A stretch of DNA of 33,165 bases. Origin: an uncultured Flavobacteriaceae bacterium (GTDB lineage: Bacteria > Bacteroidota > Bacteroidia > Flavobacteriales > Flavobacteriaceae). The notes beneath the pieces were generated by a model, which was not told the origin of the DNA, did not search any database, and saw nothing but the letters and a program-made list of their open reading frames with translations. The stretch lies in NCBI GenBank assembly GCA_913048215.1, contig CAJWXC010000008.1:1-33165 (forward strand), in the 5' to 3' direction. A program made the position numbers and the translations under genes. Numbering within the stretch: position 1 is the first letter of the stretch; each line of letters begins with the position of its first letter. Shown piece by piece: positions 24,931-33,165 of this stretch.

Positions 24931-25803
24931 TTAGTGCTCTTTTTTAAACCCATAGGTATTTTGACCAATAAAATCTTTAGGGAAGGTAGCGTCCCCCTTG
25001 AAACCAAGTGCAACCTCACCACTATCTTCAGGGATATAGTTGGTTTTAAACAGGTAATCCCAGAGGCTCAAACTAATGGCGTAGTTTACTCCCCGCCTGC
25101 CTTTAGGAACTTCGCTGGCGTGATGATACAAATGCATTACTGGGTTGTTAAAAACATATTTTAAAGGTCCCCAAGTAATTTTAATATTAGCATGATTGAA
25201 ATGCCCAATTGCAATGGTGATGAAATGAACAATAAATGCCTGTTGAGGCTCAAAACCTCCCAAGATCATTACACCAAAAGTTTTGAGGGGCTTGTAGAGT
25301 ATGTTCTCCATCCAGTGGTATCTCAAATGAGAAGCAAAACCCATTTGCTTTACACTATGGTGGACTTTATGAAATCTCCATAGCAAAGGATATTTGTGTA
25401 AGGTTATGTGTGTGAGCCATTGTACAAAATCTAGCACAACAAAAAACACCAGCAATTGTATTATGGGTGCCCAATTTGATATATCAATAAGTGCAATGCT
25501 TTTTTCATCAATATTAATTTGAGTGAATGACAGTTTTAACACCTGATACACTCCTTCTATAACAATAGAGAATACAAAAAAATTAAAAAACATATAAAAT
25601 CCATCCAGCCAAAAATCTTGCCTAAATACTGCTTGGTTTTTACGCCATGGAAAGGCAATTTCTAACCCCCAAACGACCAGAGAAATTAAAATAAGCCCCC
25701 AAAAATAATTTGTATAGATAGGTACTTCAAAGACAATAGAATTCCAGGTCCAATCTAAGGTCCCCAAAAAAGCATCTGTAAAAGCGTCTATATATTTTTT
25801 CAT
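24931..25803 (-). CDS. Sterol desaturase / fatty acid hydroxylase family membrane protein
   Basis: A di-iron membrane enzyme of 290 residues. The eight-histidine set is visible: H132-x3-H136, H145-x2-H148-H149, H201-x2-H204 and H224-x2-H227-H228. About four hydrophobic segments lie before and between the clusters (33-51, 69-90, 114-131, 187-200). The family oxidises C-H bonds of lipids (hydroxylation, desaturation, carotenoid hydroxylation); the substrate here is not known. The gene follows lysS in the same direction with a 24-base gap, so it may be co-transcribed with it. Confidence 0.9.
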   Translation of the reverse strand: MKKYIDAFTDAFLGTLDWTWNSIVFEVPIYTNYFWGLILISLVVWGLEIAFPWRKNQAVFRQDFWLDGFYMFFNFFVFSIVIEGVYQVLKLSFTQINIDEKSIALIDISNWAPIIQLLVFFVVLDFVQWLTHITLHKYPLLWRFHKVHHSVKQMGFASHLRYHWMENILYKPLKTFGVMILGGFEPQQAFIVHFITIAIGHFNHANIKITWGPLKYVFNNPVMHLYHHASEVPKGRRGVNYAISLSLWDYLFKTNYIPEDSGEVALGFKGDATFPKDFIGQNTYGFKKEH

Positions 25804-25827
25804 TTTAGTACCTGTGTGTAAAATAAT

Positions 25828-27519
25828 TTAAGCCATTGTAACCAACAAACCTTCAGATGTTTTCTCAACTTTGACAAGGTTATGTTTTGTAAGTCCTTTT
25901 ATGGTTTTGTCCCACTTTTTATTACTAAGCCCAGATTGTTGTTTTAGGGTGTTTAAATCTGCGGGGGACGCCACTTTTAGCAAATTGAAAACAGCTTTTT
26001 CATCCTCACTCATGGCAACTTGCTTTTGCTCTGGCTTCATTTGAGGGAAAAACAACACTTCTTGTATGGAGGCATTATTGGTTAAAAACATAATCAAGCG
26101 ATCCATTCCAATTCCCATACCAGATGTTGGGGGCATTCCGTACTCCAGGGCTCTTAAAAAATCTTGGTCAATAAACTCTGTTGCCTCATCATCACCACGT
26201 CCAGCAAGTTTTACTTGATCCTCAAAGCGTTCTCTTTGATCCACAGGATCGTTTAGCTCAGAATAGGCATTGGCCAATTCTTTACCACATATAATTAATT
26301 CAAAACGTTCTGTAAGCTCCGGGTTAGAGCGGTGCTCCTTGGTTAAGGGGCTCATCTCCTTTGGATAGTCTGTAATAAAGGTAGGTTGTATGTAATTTGC
26401 CTCACATTTCTCACCAAAAATCTCGTCTATTAATTTTCCTTTACCCATGGCAGGATCTACTTCAATACCCATACTTTTGGCCGCCTCTCTAATTTCATTT
26501 TCTGTTTTGCCTGAGATATCAAAACCTGTAAAATTTTTAATGGCATCTGTCATCGTTACTCGGGCATAGGGAGCTTTAAAATTAATTTCATGATCACCAA
26601 ACACTGTCTTTGAACTTCCATTTACTTGGGTAGCACAATACTCTAGGAGCTCCTCTGTAAAATCCATCATCCAATTATAATCTTTGTAGGCCACATAAAT
26701 CTCCATCATGGTAAACTCTGGGTTGTGTGTTCTGTCCATACCCTCGTTTCTAAAGGTCTTTGCAAACTCATACACCCCGTCAAAACCACCTACAATTAAT
26801 TTTTTTAGATACAACTCACAGGCAATTCTCATATACATAGGAATGTCTAGAGAATTATGATGTGTTTGAAATGGTCTTGCAGCGGCACCTCCCGGTATAG
26901 ATTGCAGAATGGGCGTTTCTACCTCAAAATAACCACTATTATTAAAAAAGGTGCGCATGGCTGTAAAGAGTTTGGTTCTTTTCACAAAAACCTCTTTAAC
27001 TTTTGGGTTTACAACCAAATCTGCATAGCGTTGTCTGTAACGCATTTCTGGATCAATAAACTCATCATAGGTATTTCCTTGGCTGTCTGTTTTTGGCAAG
27101 GGTAAGGGCTTTAAGGCTTTACTTAACAGCTTAAAATCTTTAACCAATACGGTAATCTCTCCTACCTTAGTTGTAAATAACTCTCCCTCAACTCCTATAA
27201 AATCTCCAAGATCAAGTAATTTTTTAAACAGCTCGTTGTATTTCATTTTATCTTCACCAGTGCAAATTTCGTCCCTGTTGAAGTACACTTGTATTCTTCC
27301 CTCACTATCTTGAAGTTCGGTAAAGGAGGCTTTTCCTTGTATTTTTTTACGCATCAATCTTCCAGCAATAATCACTTTTTTACCTTCCGTGTATTGCTCT
27401 TTAATTACTTTACTAGTATGATCCACAGGATATAGCTCTGCTGGATATGGATTAATACCTAAGGCTCTTAATTGACTTAGTTTTTCTCTACGAATGATTT
27501 CTAGTTCAGAAAGTTGCAT
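25828..27519 (-). CDS. lysS: Lysyl-tRNA synthetase (class II) with C-terminal extension
   Basis: Charges tRNA-Lys. The 563-residue protein has an N-terminal OB-fold anticodon-binding domain (about 45-135) and the class II catalytic core: motif 2 F-R-N-E-G-M-D-R-T-H-N-P-E-F-T (256-270) and motif 3 G-M-G-I-G-M-D-R-L (467-475). The bacterial enzyme normally ends near residue 505. Here about 60 further residues (503-563) follow, with a pattern of helices and a final beta pair (L-V-K-V-E...G-L-L-V-T) that looks like a winged helix. The start ATG lies 18 bases after a TAnnTTTG box. Confidence 0.96.
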   Translation of the reverse strand: MQLSELEIIRREKLSQLRALGINPYPAELYPVDHTSKVIKEQYTEGKKVIIAGRLMRKKIQGKASFTELQDSEGRIQVYFNRDEICTGEDKMKYNELFKKLLDLGDFIGVEGELFTTKVGEITVLVKDFKLLSKALKPLPLPKTDSQGNTYDEFIDPEMRYRQRYADLVVNPKVKEVFVKRTKLFTAMRTFFNNSGYFEVETPILQSIPGGAAARPFQTHHNSLDIPMYMRIACELYLKKLIVGGFDGVYEFAKTFRNEGMDRTHNPEFTMMEIYVAYKDYNWMMDFTEELLEYCATQVNGSSKTVFGDHEINFKAPYARVTMTDAIKNFTGFDISGKTENEIREAAKSMGIEVDPAMGKGKLIDEIFGEKCEANYIQPTFITDYPKEMSPLTKEHRSNPELTERFELIICGKELANAYSELNDPVDQRERFEDQVKLAGRGDDEATEFIDQDFLRALEYGMPPTSGMGIGMDRLIMFLTNNASIQEVLFFPQMKPEQKQVAMSEDEKAVFNLLKVASPADLNTLKQQSGLSNKKWDKTIKGLTKHNLVKVEKTSEGLLVTMA

Positions 27520-27536
27520 ATGCTTTATTTATACTA

Positions 27537-27544
27537 CAAAATTA
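27537..27544 (-). promoter_or_regulatory. Possible -7 box of lysS
   Basis: On the minus strand this is TAATTTTG (TAnnTTTG), ending 17 bases before the lysS ATG. No TTG is seen at the right distance upstream. Confidence 0.38.
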
Positions 27545-27627
27545 GCCTATTTCCCTATTTTAATCTTAAAATTTTTACAAAATTTTGTTTCCCTACTCAA
27601 CAGGTACTAAAAGAGAATGAATGTTGG

Positions 27628-27732
27628 TTGTAATTTTGTCAAACATGTAGCTAATTCATCCAAATGAGTTTCCTTACTCTTGTAACAAAACAAAAAGCAG
27701 CAGACCTATATTATAAATAATTGTAATTTTGT
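27628..27732 (+). repeat. Two copies of a 12-base promoter-like word
   Basis: TTGTAATTTTGT occurs at 27628-27639 and again at 27721-27732, 93 bases apart. Each contains TAATTTTG, a TAnnTTTG box. The second lies 16 bases before the Pmp3-like gene and is its likely promoter; the first has no gene close downstream. Confidence 0.45.
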
Positions 27733-27747
27733 AACATAATATAACCT

Positions 27748-27906
27748 ATGAGTTTTTGGAGAGTAGTGCTTTCGATTTTATTTCCACCCCTTGCCGTAAT
27801 TGACAAAGGATGTGGCTCTGTATTAATTGTTTTAATTTTAACCTGTTTGGGTTGGATTCCTGGTGTAATTGCTGCCCTTATAATTTTAAATAACCCAGAT
27901 AATTAA
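27748..27906 (+). CDS. Pmp3/YqaE family small membrane protein
   Basis: A 52-residue protein below usual ORF cut-offs. Two hydrophobic helices flank a short loop: first with L-S-I-L-F-P-P-L-A-V, then G-C-G-S-V-L-I-V-L-I-L-T-C-L-G-W-I-P-G-V-I-A-A. The P-P-L-A-V and L-T-x-L-G-W-I-P-G motifs are the signature of the Pmp3/UPF0057 family, stress-induced membrane peptides thought to affect membrane potential or ion leak. It has a perfect -7 box at 27724-27731. Independently transcribed, between lysS and lipB. Confidence 0.88.
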   Translation: MSFWRVVLSILFPPLAVIDKGCGSVLIVLILTCLGWIPGVIAALIILNNPDN

Positions 27907-27999
27907 TTTAATGCCAGTAATAAAAACATCTTAGGTATTAATTAAGGTGTTACCAAAACATACAGCACACCATCAAAGGTGTCTTAGAAACCAACTATA

Positions 28000-28695
28000 T
28001 TGAACAAACAACTACAATTACAAGACCTTGGTCTAAAAGATTACAAAGAAACTTGGGCGTACCAAGAAACTCTTTTTGCTGCTATAATTGATATAAAAAT
28101 CAAAAACAGAAGAGAAGCTGCCGGACTTCAAACTCCAAACCATTTTTTGTTTGTAGAGCACCCCCATGTATATACCCTAGGGAAGAGTGGTGATCTAGAG
28201 AATCTTTTGATACCTAAAGATACATTGAAAGCTATTGGTGCTACTTTTTATAAAATAAACAGAGGAGGGGATATTACCTACCATGGTCCGGGACAAGTTG
28301 TGGGATATCCCATCATGGATTTAGAAAATTTCTTTACAGATATCCACAAATATCTACGCCTACTGGAAGAAATGGTGATATTAACTCTCGCTCAATATGG
28401 CATAAAAGCAGAACGATCAGAGGGCGAAACAGGTGTTTGGCTTGATCCAGGCACTCCTTTTGCCAGAAAAATTTGCGCCATGGGTGTTCGTGCCAGTCGC
28501 TGGGTGACCATGCACGGTTTTGCATTAAATGTAAATGCAGATCTAGGCTATTTTGACCACATGATACCTTGCGGGATTAAAGATAAAGCCGTTACGTCCC
28601 TCAATGTAGAATTGGGCGTGCAACAGGTGTCTATGGAAGATGTTAAGGCATCATTACTAAAACATTTTTTAGTACTTTTTAACGCCCACCTATAG
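28000..28695 (+). CDS. lipB: Octanoyl-[acyl-carrier-protein]:protein octanoyltransferase, TTG start
   Basis: Moves octanoate from ACP to lipoyl domains, the first step of lipoate synthesis. The 231-residue protein has R-G-G-D-I-T-Y-H-G-P-G-Q (88-99) and the catalytic pair K157 (A-R-K-I-C) and C191 (I-P-C-G-I), whose spacing of 34 equals that of K135 and C169 in Escherichia coli. The conserved N-terminal L-Q-L-Q-D-L-G begins right after the start and an in-frame TAG lies 15 bases upstream, so the start must be the TTG at 28000 (or ATA before it). Its stop is one base from the stop of the convergent lipoprotein gene. Confidence 0.94.
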   Translation: MNKQLQLQDLGLKDYKETWAYQETLFAAIIDIKIKNRREAAGLQTPNHFLFVEHPHVYTLGKSGDLENLLIPKDTLKAIGATFYKINRGGDITYHGPGQVVGYPIMDLENFFTDIHKYLRLLEEMVILTLAQYGIKAERSEGETGVWLDPGTPFARKICAMGVRASRWVTMHGFALNVNADLGYFDHMIPCGIKDKAVTSLNVELGVQQVSMEDVKASLLKHFLVLFNAHL

Positions 28696-28696
28696 T

Positions 28697-31090
28697 TTAT
28701 TTAACTTGGTATACAATACACTTTGTGTCATCCTCTTTTGTTACTATAAACACGCTTTTGTTTGACGCAATAACCTCTGCGCTACTAGCACCATATACCG
28801 GAAATCCTTTTAGTAACTCACCTTCAAAGTTGTACAAGTAGGTCTTTTTTTCTTGGGTTTCTGTGATGGTTATATACCCTTTTTTATTTGCGTAGTATAC
28901 ACTTGGTGTTGTGTAAATACCAAAGGGAAGCTCTATGTGTTTTGAGTTTACCCGTAGATGGTTGTCTGACAGTGAAATGATATTGTCTCTCACAATACTT
29001 AGAGCGAATTCATTGGGAGTGTTTATTTTTTTACTTGTTATTTTTCCTTTTTGAGTTATGGTTTTTTGCTGATTGTCTTTTGTTACTAAAATAAAATTTG
29101 TTCTGGTCTTTAAAACAGGTGCTCCTGTAAGATTAAGTTTTTCTGAAACAGTAACACGATCTTTTCCTGTTCTAGAAAGTATAGAAAGTGTTCCGTTTTC
29201 TTGCTGAAATAGTAAATAATCTTTGTTCTGAAGCCGTATGTGCTGCGCCATACCAATAATGTTGCTTTTTGCTTTTTTAAAGGTAAACCCCTTGACTGTC
29301 TTCCCCTTTTTATCGAGCATCACTACCTCATTGTCTTGAATGATAACAAACCTATATTTTTTAGTATTATCATAATCAAAAACAGCCAGAGGTTGCGTGA
29401 TTTGATCCCTAAAGGTAATTGGAAAAGGAGCTACTTGCTTGCCGTTTCTATCCAAGACATGTAACTTGTTTTTGGTGGCAAACGCAAGTTGTTTCTTACC
29501 ATTAGCAAGCAGGTCTATCTCAACAATACTTCCCAGTATTGGGTTTTCTAAAGCTTTGCTCCAAAGTTTGTTGCCACTTAAGGCAAATAAATGAAGTTTG
29601 TTATCTGTGTCTTGGACTACAATTTCTTTTTCATTTGTTTTATGATTTGTAAAAAATTGAGGGTCACTAAGCATGGTTTTTCCAACATCAATACTTACTA
29701 ATTGAGTAACACCTTTTGCTTTTTTAATTTCTTTACCAGCTTTATGGTTTATAAAATTAATATGGGCGAAAGAGGTATCATACTTGTATTGAAAAATAGC
29801 GATTGGAAAATCATTGGCTATTTGCTTGGTGGCTTTATCTCCCATTGCTTGTTTAGAAAACCCCGCTGTATGCTGCTGTTCAAAAACAAATAACGAGCAA
29901 GTGGTTGGTAACTGCTCACTAACATTTTTAAAATATGAAGTTTCAGCGAGTGTGTTGCCAGTTTCTATGGCGTTTATGTATTGTTGTGCAACCTCCATAG
30001 TACTGGCCCCTACAATATAATTTTTTATACTAAAAAGCACATTCATTTGATGTCCTTCTAGTAAAGGGCTAAATGTGTTGGTAACCAAACTTGGGGCGTT
30101 ACAGGTATAAAGTACTACATCTCTATAGGGTTGTGCTCGAGAGATGTACTTTGCCAAACTCTCTAAAGTTAATTGGCTGTCTAGACTCTCCATGAGGGTA
30201 ATCTCACCATTATTTAAAACGATTTGCCCAATACTCTTTAATGTTTCAAAGACCTCTGTAGGGGCTATTTGTGTGCTGTCTTTTTTGTAAATAGTGATGT
30301 TTTGCTGTAAAAGCCCAGCATTTGAGTACCCTATAGCCCTTCCCCTTAGGGCTGTATTTGGTATCATGCTAGCCATAGAAAACTCATGTGCTTTCTGCCC
30401 TTTAAACACAGAGAGTACATGTAAACTATCTTGTATCATGGCAATTCCAGATCCTTGTACTCCTTTAGAAACTAAGGTTAAATCAAGCCCGTTCCAGGAG
30501 CTCAATACCTCCTTAGTGCTTAAAAAGGCATTATTTTTGGAATAAACACTAATCCCTTTAAACGTATTAGAACCCATAAGTTTGGCTAGGTCTTGATCCT
30601 GATTTTTTTCTTGACTTTTGGCCTTTTTAAGCCATTTTTTTACCCCAGAATACAAAATATAATCTCCAAGTTGTACTTGATAAATAGAATCTTGAGCAAC
30701 TTGAGATAGTACAATTTCTTTTGTTGGAGTGTTTGTTTTTTGCAAACTATCTAGGGCTCTTGCTTTTTGAAATTTGGCAATAACAAGAACATTATTTGTA
30801 GTATCCTTGCCCCCGGGCAGCGCTATTGCTATTTCTGAGGTGTAGGGAAGTTTGCCAATAAAAGGATATTTTTTTAGCACTTGTTGTAACCTTGTGGTGC
30901 TCATTTGATCTATAAGCACATTGTCCTGAAGGTCCTTTTCTACCTGTGAGATCTCATCAATGGTATAAATTAATGACCAACTAGGATCTATAAAATCAAG
31001 TATGGAGGTGTGCGATGACTTGGAAGAGTCACAGCTGCTCATCAAAAGAGAAATTATAAAGAGTAAGGTGATTCTTTTTAAAGATGTCAT
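28697..31090 (-). CDS. Large lipoprotein with beta-propeller-like C-terminal half, unknown function
   Basis: A 797-residue protein. The ATG at 31090 gives a clean lipoprotein signal (M-T-S-L-K-R-I...L-M-S-S-C-D, C20); a start 13 codons upstream would place hydrophobic residues before it. Residues about 25-430 form a mixed domain I do not recognise. From about 470 on the sequence has repeated strand units with D-x-x-G-K turns (V-L-D-R-N-G-K-Q, M-L-D-K-K-G-K-T, I-L-S-R-T-G-K-D, L-Y-N-F-E-G-E-L), like the blades of a PQQ-type propeller. It is 74 bases downstream of rnhB in the same direction. No function is assigned. Confidence 0.8.
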   Translation of the reverse strand: MTSLKRITLLFIISLLMSSCDSSKSSHTSILDFIDPSWSLIYTIDEISQVEKDLQDNVLIDQMSTTRLQQVLKKYPFIGKLPYTSEIAIALPGGKDTTNNVLVIAKFQKARALDSLQKTNTPTKEIVLSQVAQDSIYQVQLGDYILYSGVKKWLKKAKSQEKNQDQDLAKLMGSNTFKGISVYSKNNAFLSTKEVLSSWNGLDLTLVSKGVQGSGIAMIQDSLHVLSVFKGQKAHEFSMASMIPNTALRGRAIGYSNAGLLQQNITIYKKDSTQIAPTEVFETLKSIGQIVLNNGEITLMESLDSQLTLESLAKYISRAQPYRDVVLYTCNAPSLVTNTFSPLLEGHQMNVLFSIKNYIVGASTMEVAQQYINAIETGNTLAETSYFKNVSEQLPTTCSLFVFEQQHTAGFSKQAMGDKATKQIANDFPIAIFQYKYDTSFAHINFINHKAGKEIKKAKGVTQLVSIDVGKTMLSDPQFFTNHKTNEKEIVVQDTDNKLHLFALSGNKLWSKALENPILGSIVEIDLLANGKKQLAFATKNKLHVLDRNGKQVAPFPITFRDQITQPLAVFDYDNTKKYRFVIIQDNEVVMLDKKGKTVKGFTFKKAKSNIIGMAQHIRLQNKDYLLFQQENGTLSILSRTGKDRVTVSEKLNLTGAPVLKTRTNFILVTKDNQQKTITQKGKITSKKINTPNEFALSIVRDNIISLSDNHLRVNSKHIELPFGIYTTPSVYYANKKGYITITETQEKKTYLYNFEGELLKGFPVYGASSAEVIASNKSVFIVTKEDDTKCIVYQVK

Positions 31091-31164
31091 AAATACAAAA
31101 GTATAAAGTATTGCCAAAAATATGGACATTGTTGTTTTTGTTTATTGAGGGGTTTTCAACACCT

Positions 31165-31764
31165 TTAAAAATCTAGACGTAATTGATCTGGTAGTAATTT
31201 AAAACTCTTACGATGGAAGGGAGAAGGTCCATATTTGAAAATTGCAGCTCTATGTTCTTTGGTTGGATATCCTTTGTTTTTCTTCCAGTTATACATAGGG
31301 TATTGCTCATGGAGTTTCTCCATATATGTATCTCTTGCTGTTTTGGCCAAAATAGAGGCAGCAGCAATATGTAAATATTTTGCATCTCCTTTTACGACAC
31401 ATTCATACCTTACTTTATGATAGGGCTTAAAACGGTTGCCGTCTATGGCAATAAATTCTGGGCGAATAGTTAACTTGTCTATAGATTGGTGCATGCCCAA
31501 AATAGATGCATTTAAGATATTTATTTGATCAATTTCTTCCATCATTACATGACTTACTCCATAACTTATTGCGGCAGCCTCAATAATAGGTTTAAGCTCC
31601 ATTCTCTTTTTCTTGCTGAGTTGTTTTGAGTCTGTAAGAAACGGATGAGTGAAATCATCGGGTAGAATTACTGCAGCCGCTGTAACAGGACCGGCAAGAC
31701 ATCCGCGACCTGCCTCGTCTGTACCACACTCTAAAAGATTTGGGTGTATTTTTAGTGCTAACAT
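31165..31764 (-). CDS. rnhB: Ribonuclease HII
   Basis: Removes RNA from RNA-DNA hybrids, including single ribonucleotides in DNA. The 199-residue protein has the N-terminal catalytic pair in C-G-T-D-E-A-G-R-G (D16, E17), a third acidic residue in A-I-D-G-N-R, and the [11 protein letters not shown] signature with its Asp. The start at 31764 was chosen because the core begins soon after and an upstream ATG would add ten unconserved residues. It is the first gene of a two-gene minus-strand unit with the large lipoprotein. Confidence 0.95.
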   Translation of the reverse strand: MLALKIHPNLLECGTDEAGRGCLAGPVTAAAVILPDDFTHPFLTDSKQLSKKKRMELKPIIEAAAISYGVSHVMMEEIDQINILNASILGMHQSIDKLTIRPEFIAIDGNRFKPYHKVRYECVVKGDAKYLHIAAASILAKTARDTYMEKLHEQYPMYNWKKNKGYPTKEHRAAIFKYGPSPFHRKSFKLLPDQLRLDF

Positions 31765-32020
31765 GGGTGTGTTTTTGTGATATAAAGATACCATTATTTA
31801 AAATGCCTCGAATAAAAAACAATCCTAATAAAACTACTCAGTCCTTCTTCATGTTTGCCATCAGAGATTTTTAAGTATACTTAAAATGTGTTTTTTTCGA
31901 AACCCTACTTGCTTAGTAAAACTTTAACATCCTTAGTTAAATTACAGCCAAATGGATTCTAAAGTTCAACTCAAACCAAAGACAGTTTATATATTGCAAG
32001 TCTAATCAAAACATTAAACC

Positions 32021-32983
32021 ATGAAAAATTTATTTAGAATTAGTCTTTTAGCCCTAGCAATTGTCTTCACCTCTTGTAGTGATGATGATGACAACCAAAC
32101 AACTCCAGTAGAAACAAATACTATTGTAGATATTGTTGCTGGTAATCCAGATTTTAGCACCTTAGGAAGTGCTCTTGCCATTACAAACTTAACGTCAGTA
32201 TTAGCCTCTGACGGACCATTTACAGTATTTGCTCCCACCAATGATGCATTCGCAGATTTTTTAACTGCCAATGGTTTTGCAACTCTTGAAGATGTTCCTG
32301 TTGATGCCCTTGCAAGCACCTTATTAAACCACGTAGTTGGAGGAGTAAATAATGCAGCAGACCTTTCTACTGGGTATATCAATACCTCAGCCACTTTTAA
32401 CGGTGAAGCTGACGCGCCACTTAGTATGTATGTGAACACCGCAGATGGTGTAATGTTAAACGGAATATCTAGCGTAACTACTGCTGATGTTTCTGCAGAT
32501 AATGGTGTGATACACATTGTAGATGCTGTAATCACTCTCCCAAGTGTTGTAACTTTTGCAGCAGCAGACGCAGCTACATTCTCTGAGTTAGTAGGGGCTC
32601 TTACAAGAGCAGACCAACCAGATTACGTAAGTGTATTAACTACTGCCAACGGAACTGATCCAGCACCTTTTACAGTTTTTGCTCCAACCAATCAAGCTTT
32701 TGCTAATTTATACGCAGAGCTTGGTGTTGCAGGTATTGATGATGTAGATGGAGCTGTATTAACAGCAACTCTCAACACACACGTAGTGGCGGGAGCAAAT
32801 GTTCGTGCAGAAGACCTAGTAACTGGAGAAGTAGCTACTCTTGGTGATGCTCTAGAAATTGACGCAACAACGGCAATCATTACAGATCCAAATGGTAGAA
32901 CAAGCCAAGTTATTGTAACAAATGTACAAGCTGCAAACGGGGTGATACACGCAATAGATACAGTGTTGTTACCACAGCTATAA
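32021..32983 (+). CDS. Lipoprotein with two fasciclin (FAS1) domains
   Basis: A surface or periplasmic adhesion-type lipoprotein of 320 residues. Lipobox F-T-S-C-S with C19, followed at once by S-D-D-D-D, which fits the acidic export signal that sends Bacteroidota lipoproteins to the cell surface. Two FAS1 domains follow (about 34-175 and 179-319), each with the F-T-V-F-A-P-T-N-x-A-F core and the G-V-I-H-x-x-D closing motif. The gene is monocistronic, divergent from rnhB, and closed by its own terminator. Partner or ligand is unknown. Confidence 0.93.
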   Translation: MKNLFRISLLALAIVFTSCSDDDDNQTTPVETNTIVDIVAGNPDFSTLGSALAITNLTSVLASDGPFTVFAPTNDAFADFLTANGFATLEDVPVDALASTLLNHVVGGVNNAADLSTGYINTSATFNGEADAPLSMYVNTADGVMLNGISSVTTADVSADNGVIHIVDAVITLPSVVTFAAADAATFSELVGALTRADQPDYVSVLTTANGTDPAPFTVFAPTNQAFANLYAELGVAGIDDVDGAVLTATLNTHVVAGANVRAEDLVTGEVATLGDALEIDATTAIITDPNGRTSQVIVTNVQAANGVIHAIDTVLLPQL

Positions 32984-33004
32984 CATACATAAATCCATAT
33001 AGCA

Positions 33005-33046
33005 AAAGCCATCCTATCTTTATTTTTGATAGGGTGGTTTTTATTT
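33005..33046 (+). terminator. Intrinsic terminator after the fasciclin gene
   Basis: A 10-bp stem with one G-T pair (33009-33018 with 33028-33037), preceded by AAAA and followed by a T-rich run, 20-odd bases after the stop. Nothing can be assigned from there to the window end. Confidence 0.82.
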
Positions 33047-33165
33047 TTAGGGTGTCTTTAAACGTATTTAGGTGTGTAACACAACAGTATAAGCAATAGA
33101 AGAAGTAAGCTGTCGCTAGATATATGCCGCTATAATTGATCTTTAATTTTTAGTAACTCAGATTT

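Noticed and set aside
28471-28530. Apparent loss of the LipB catalytic cysteine in the R-W-V-T-M-H-G segment
   Set aside because: That segment is not the nucleophile site. The true cysteine is C191 in I-P-C-G-I, 34 residues after K157, as in Escherichia coli.
32014-32535. Long open frame (173 codons) antisense to the fasciclin gene
   Set aside because: It lies wholly opposite a clear FAS1 domain and has no recognisable domain; it is a by-product of the Ala/Thr/Val-rich codons of the real gene.

Overview
The window reads as a low-GC chromosome segment from a member of the Flavobacteriaceae (Bacteroidota), most likely marine. Four things point there: a complete Na+-translocating NADH:quinone reductase operon (nqrA-F), the tail of a membrane pyrophosphatase, a type IX secretion plug-family protein, and promoters of the Bacteroidota form (TTG, about 20 bases, TAnnTTTG). 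Lipoproteins with S-C-S-D-D-D-D type N-termini fit too. There are no rRNA or tRNA genes, CRISPR arrays, insertion sequences or phage genes. The segment looks like ordinary chromosomal backbone with some lineage-specific small genes.

Layout. 1-492: 3' end of the membrane pyrophosphatase gene hppA with an extra periplasmic tail, closed by a strong terminator. 580-7122, minus strand: a deoxynucleoside kinase with a secreted propeller-like protein, pruA (proline catabolism), apaG, a PLP-dependent decarboxylase, and a type IX secretion plug-family protein. 7221-13450, plus strand: promoter, nqrABCDEF, terminator. 13461-16135, plus strand: a membrane-anchored TPR/helix-turn-helix regulator, a 383-base gap with a 12-base tandem repeat, and two very small membrane proteins. 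16301-17670: a small protein translationally coupled to apbE, the FMN transferase that matures NqrB and NqrC. 17674-21204, minus strand: a probable operon of a 56-residue Cys-rich DUF5522 protein (GTG start), hutU, a DUF4136 lipoprotein and a methyltransferase. 21358-24406, plus strand: an ACC deaminase/D-cysteine desulfhydrase-like enzyme, a glucosaminidase-LysM lipoprotein, hemL and a terminator. 24427-27519, minus strand: a small secreted helical protein, a sterol desaturase-family enzyme, and lysS. 27748-28695, plus strand: a Pmp3/YqaE-type membrane peptide and lipB (TTG start). 28697-31764, minus strand: a large lipoprotein with a beta-propeller-like half, and rnhB. 32021-32983, plus strand: a two-domain fasciclin lipoprotein with its terminator.

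How the genes fit together. The clearest theme is sodium and proton energetics: the pyrophosphatase, Na+-NQR, and its maturation enzyme ApbE with a small coupled partner. The most promising unexplained pieces are the small protein in front of apbE, the TPR-HTH regulator followed by repeats and two tiny membrane proteins, the departures from SGAT at both NQR flavinylation sites, and the DUF5522 protein leading the hutU operon. I did not find an obvious new defence or mobile system.
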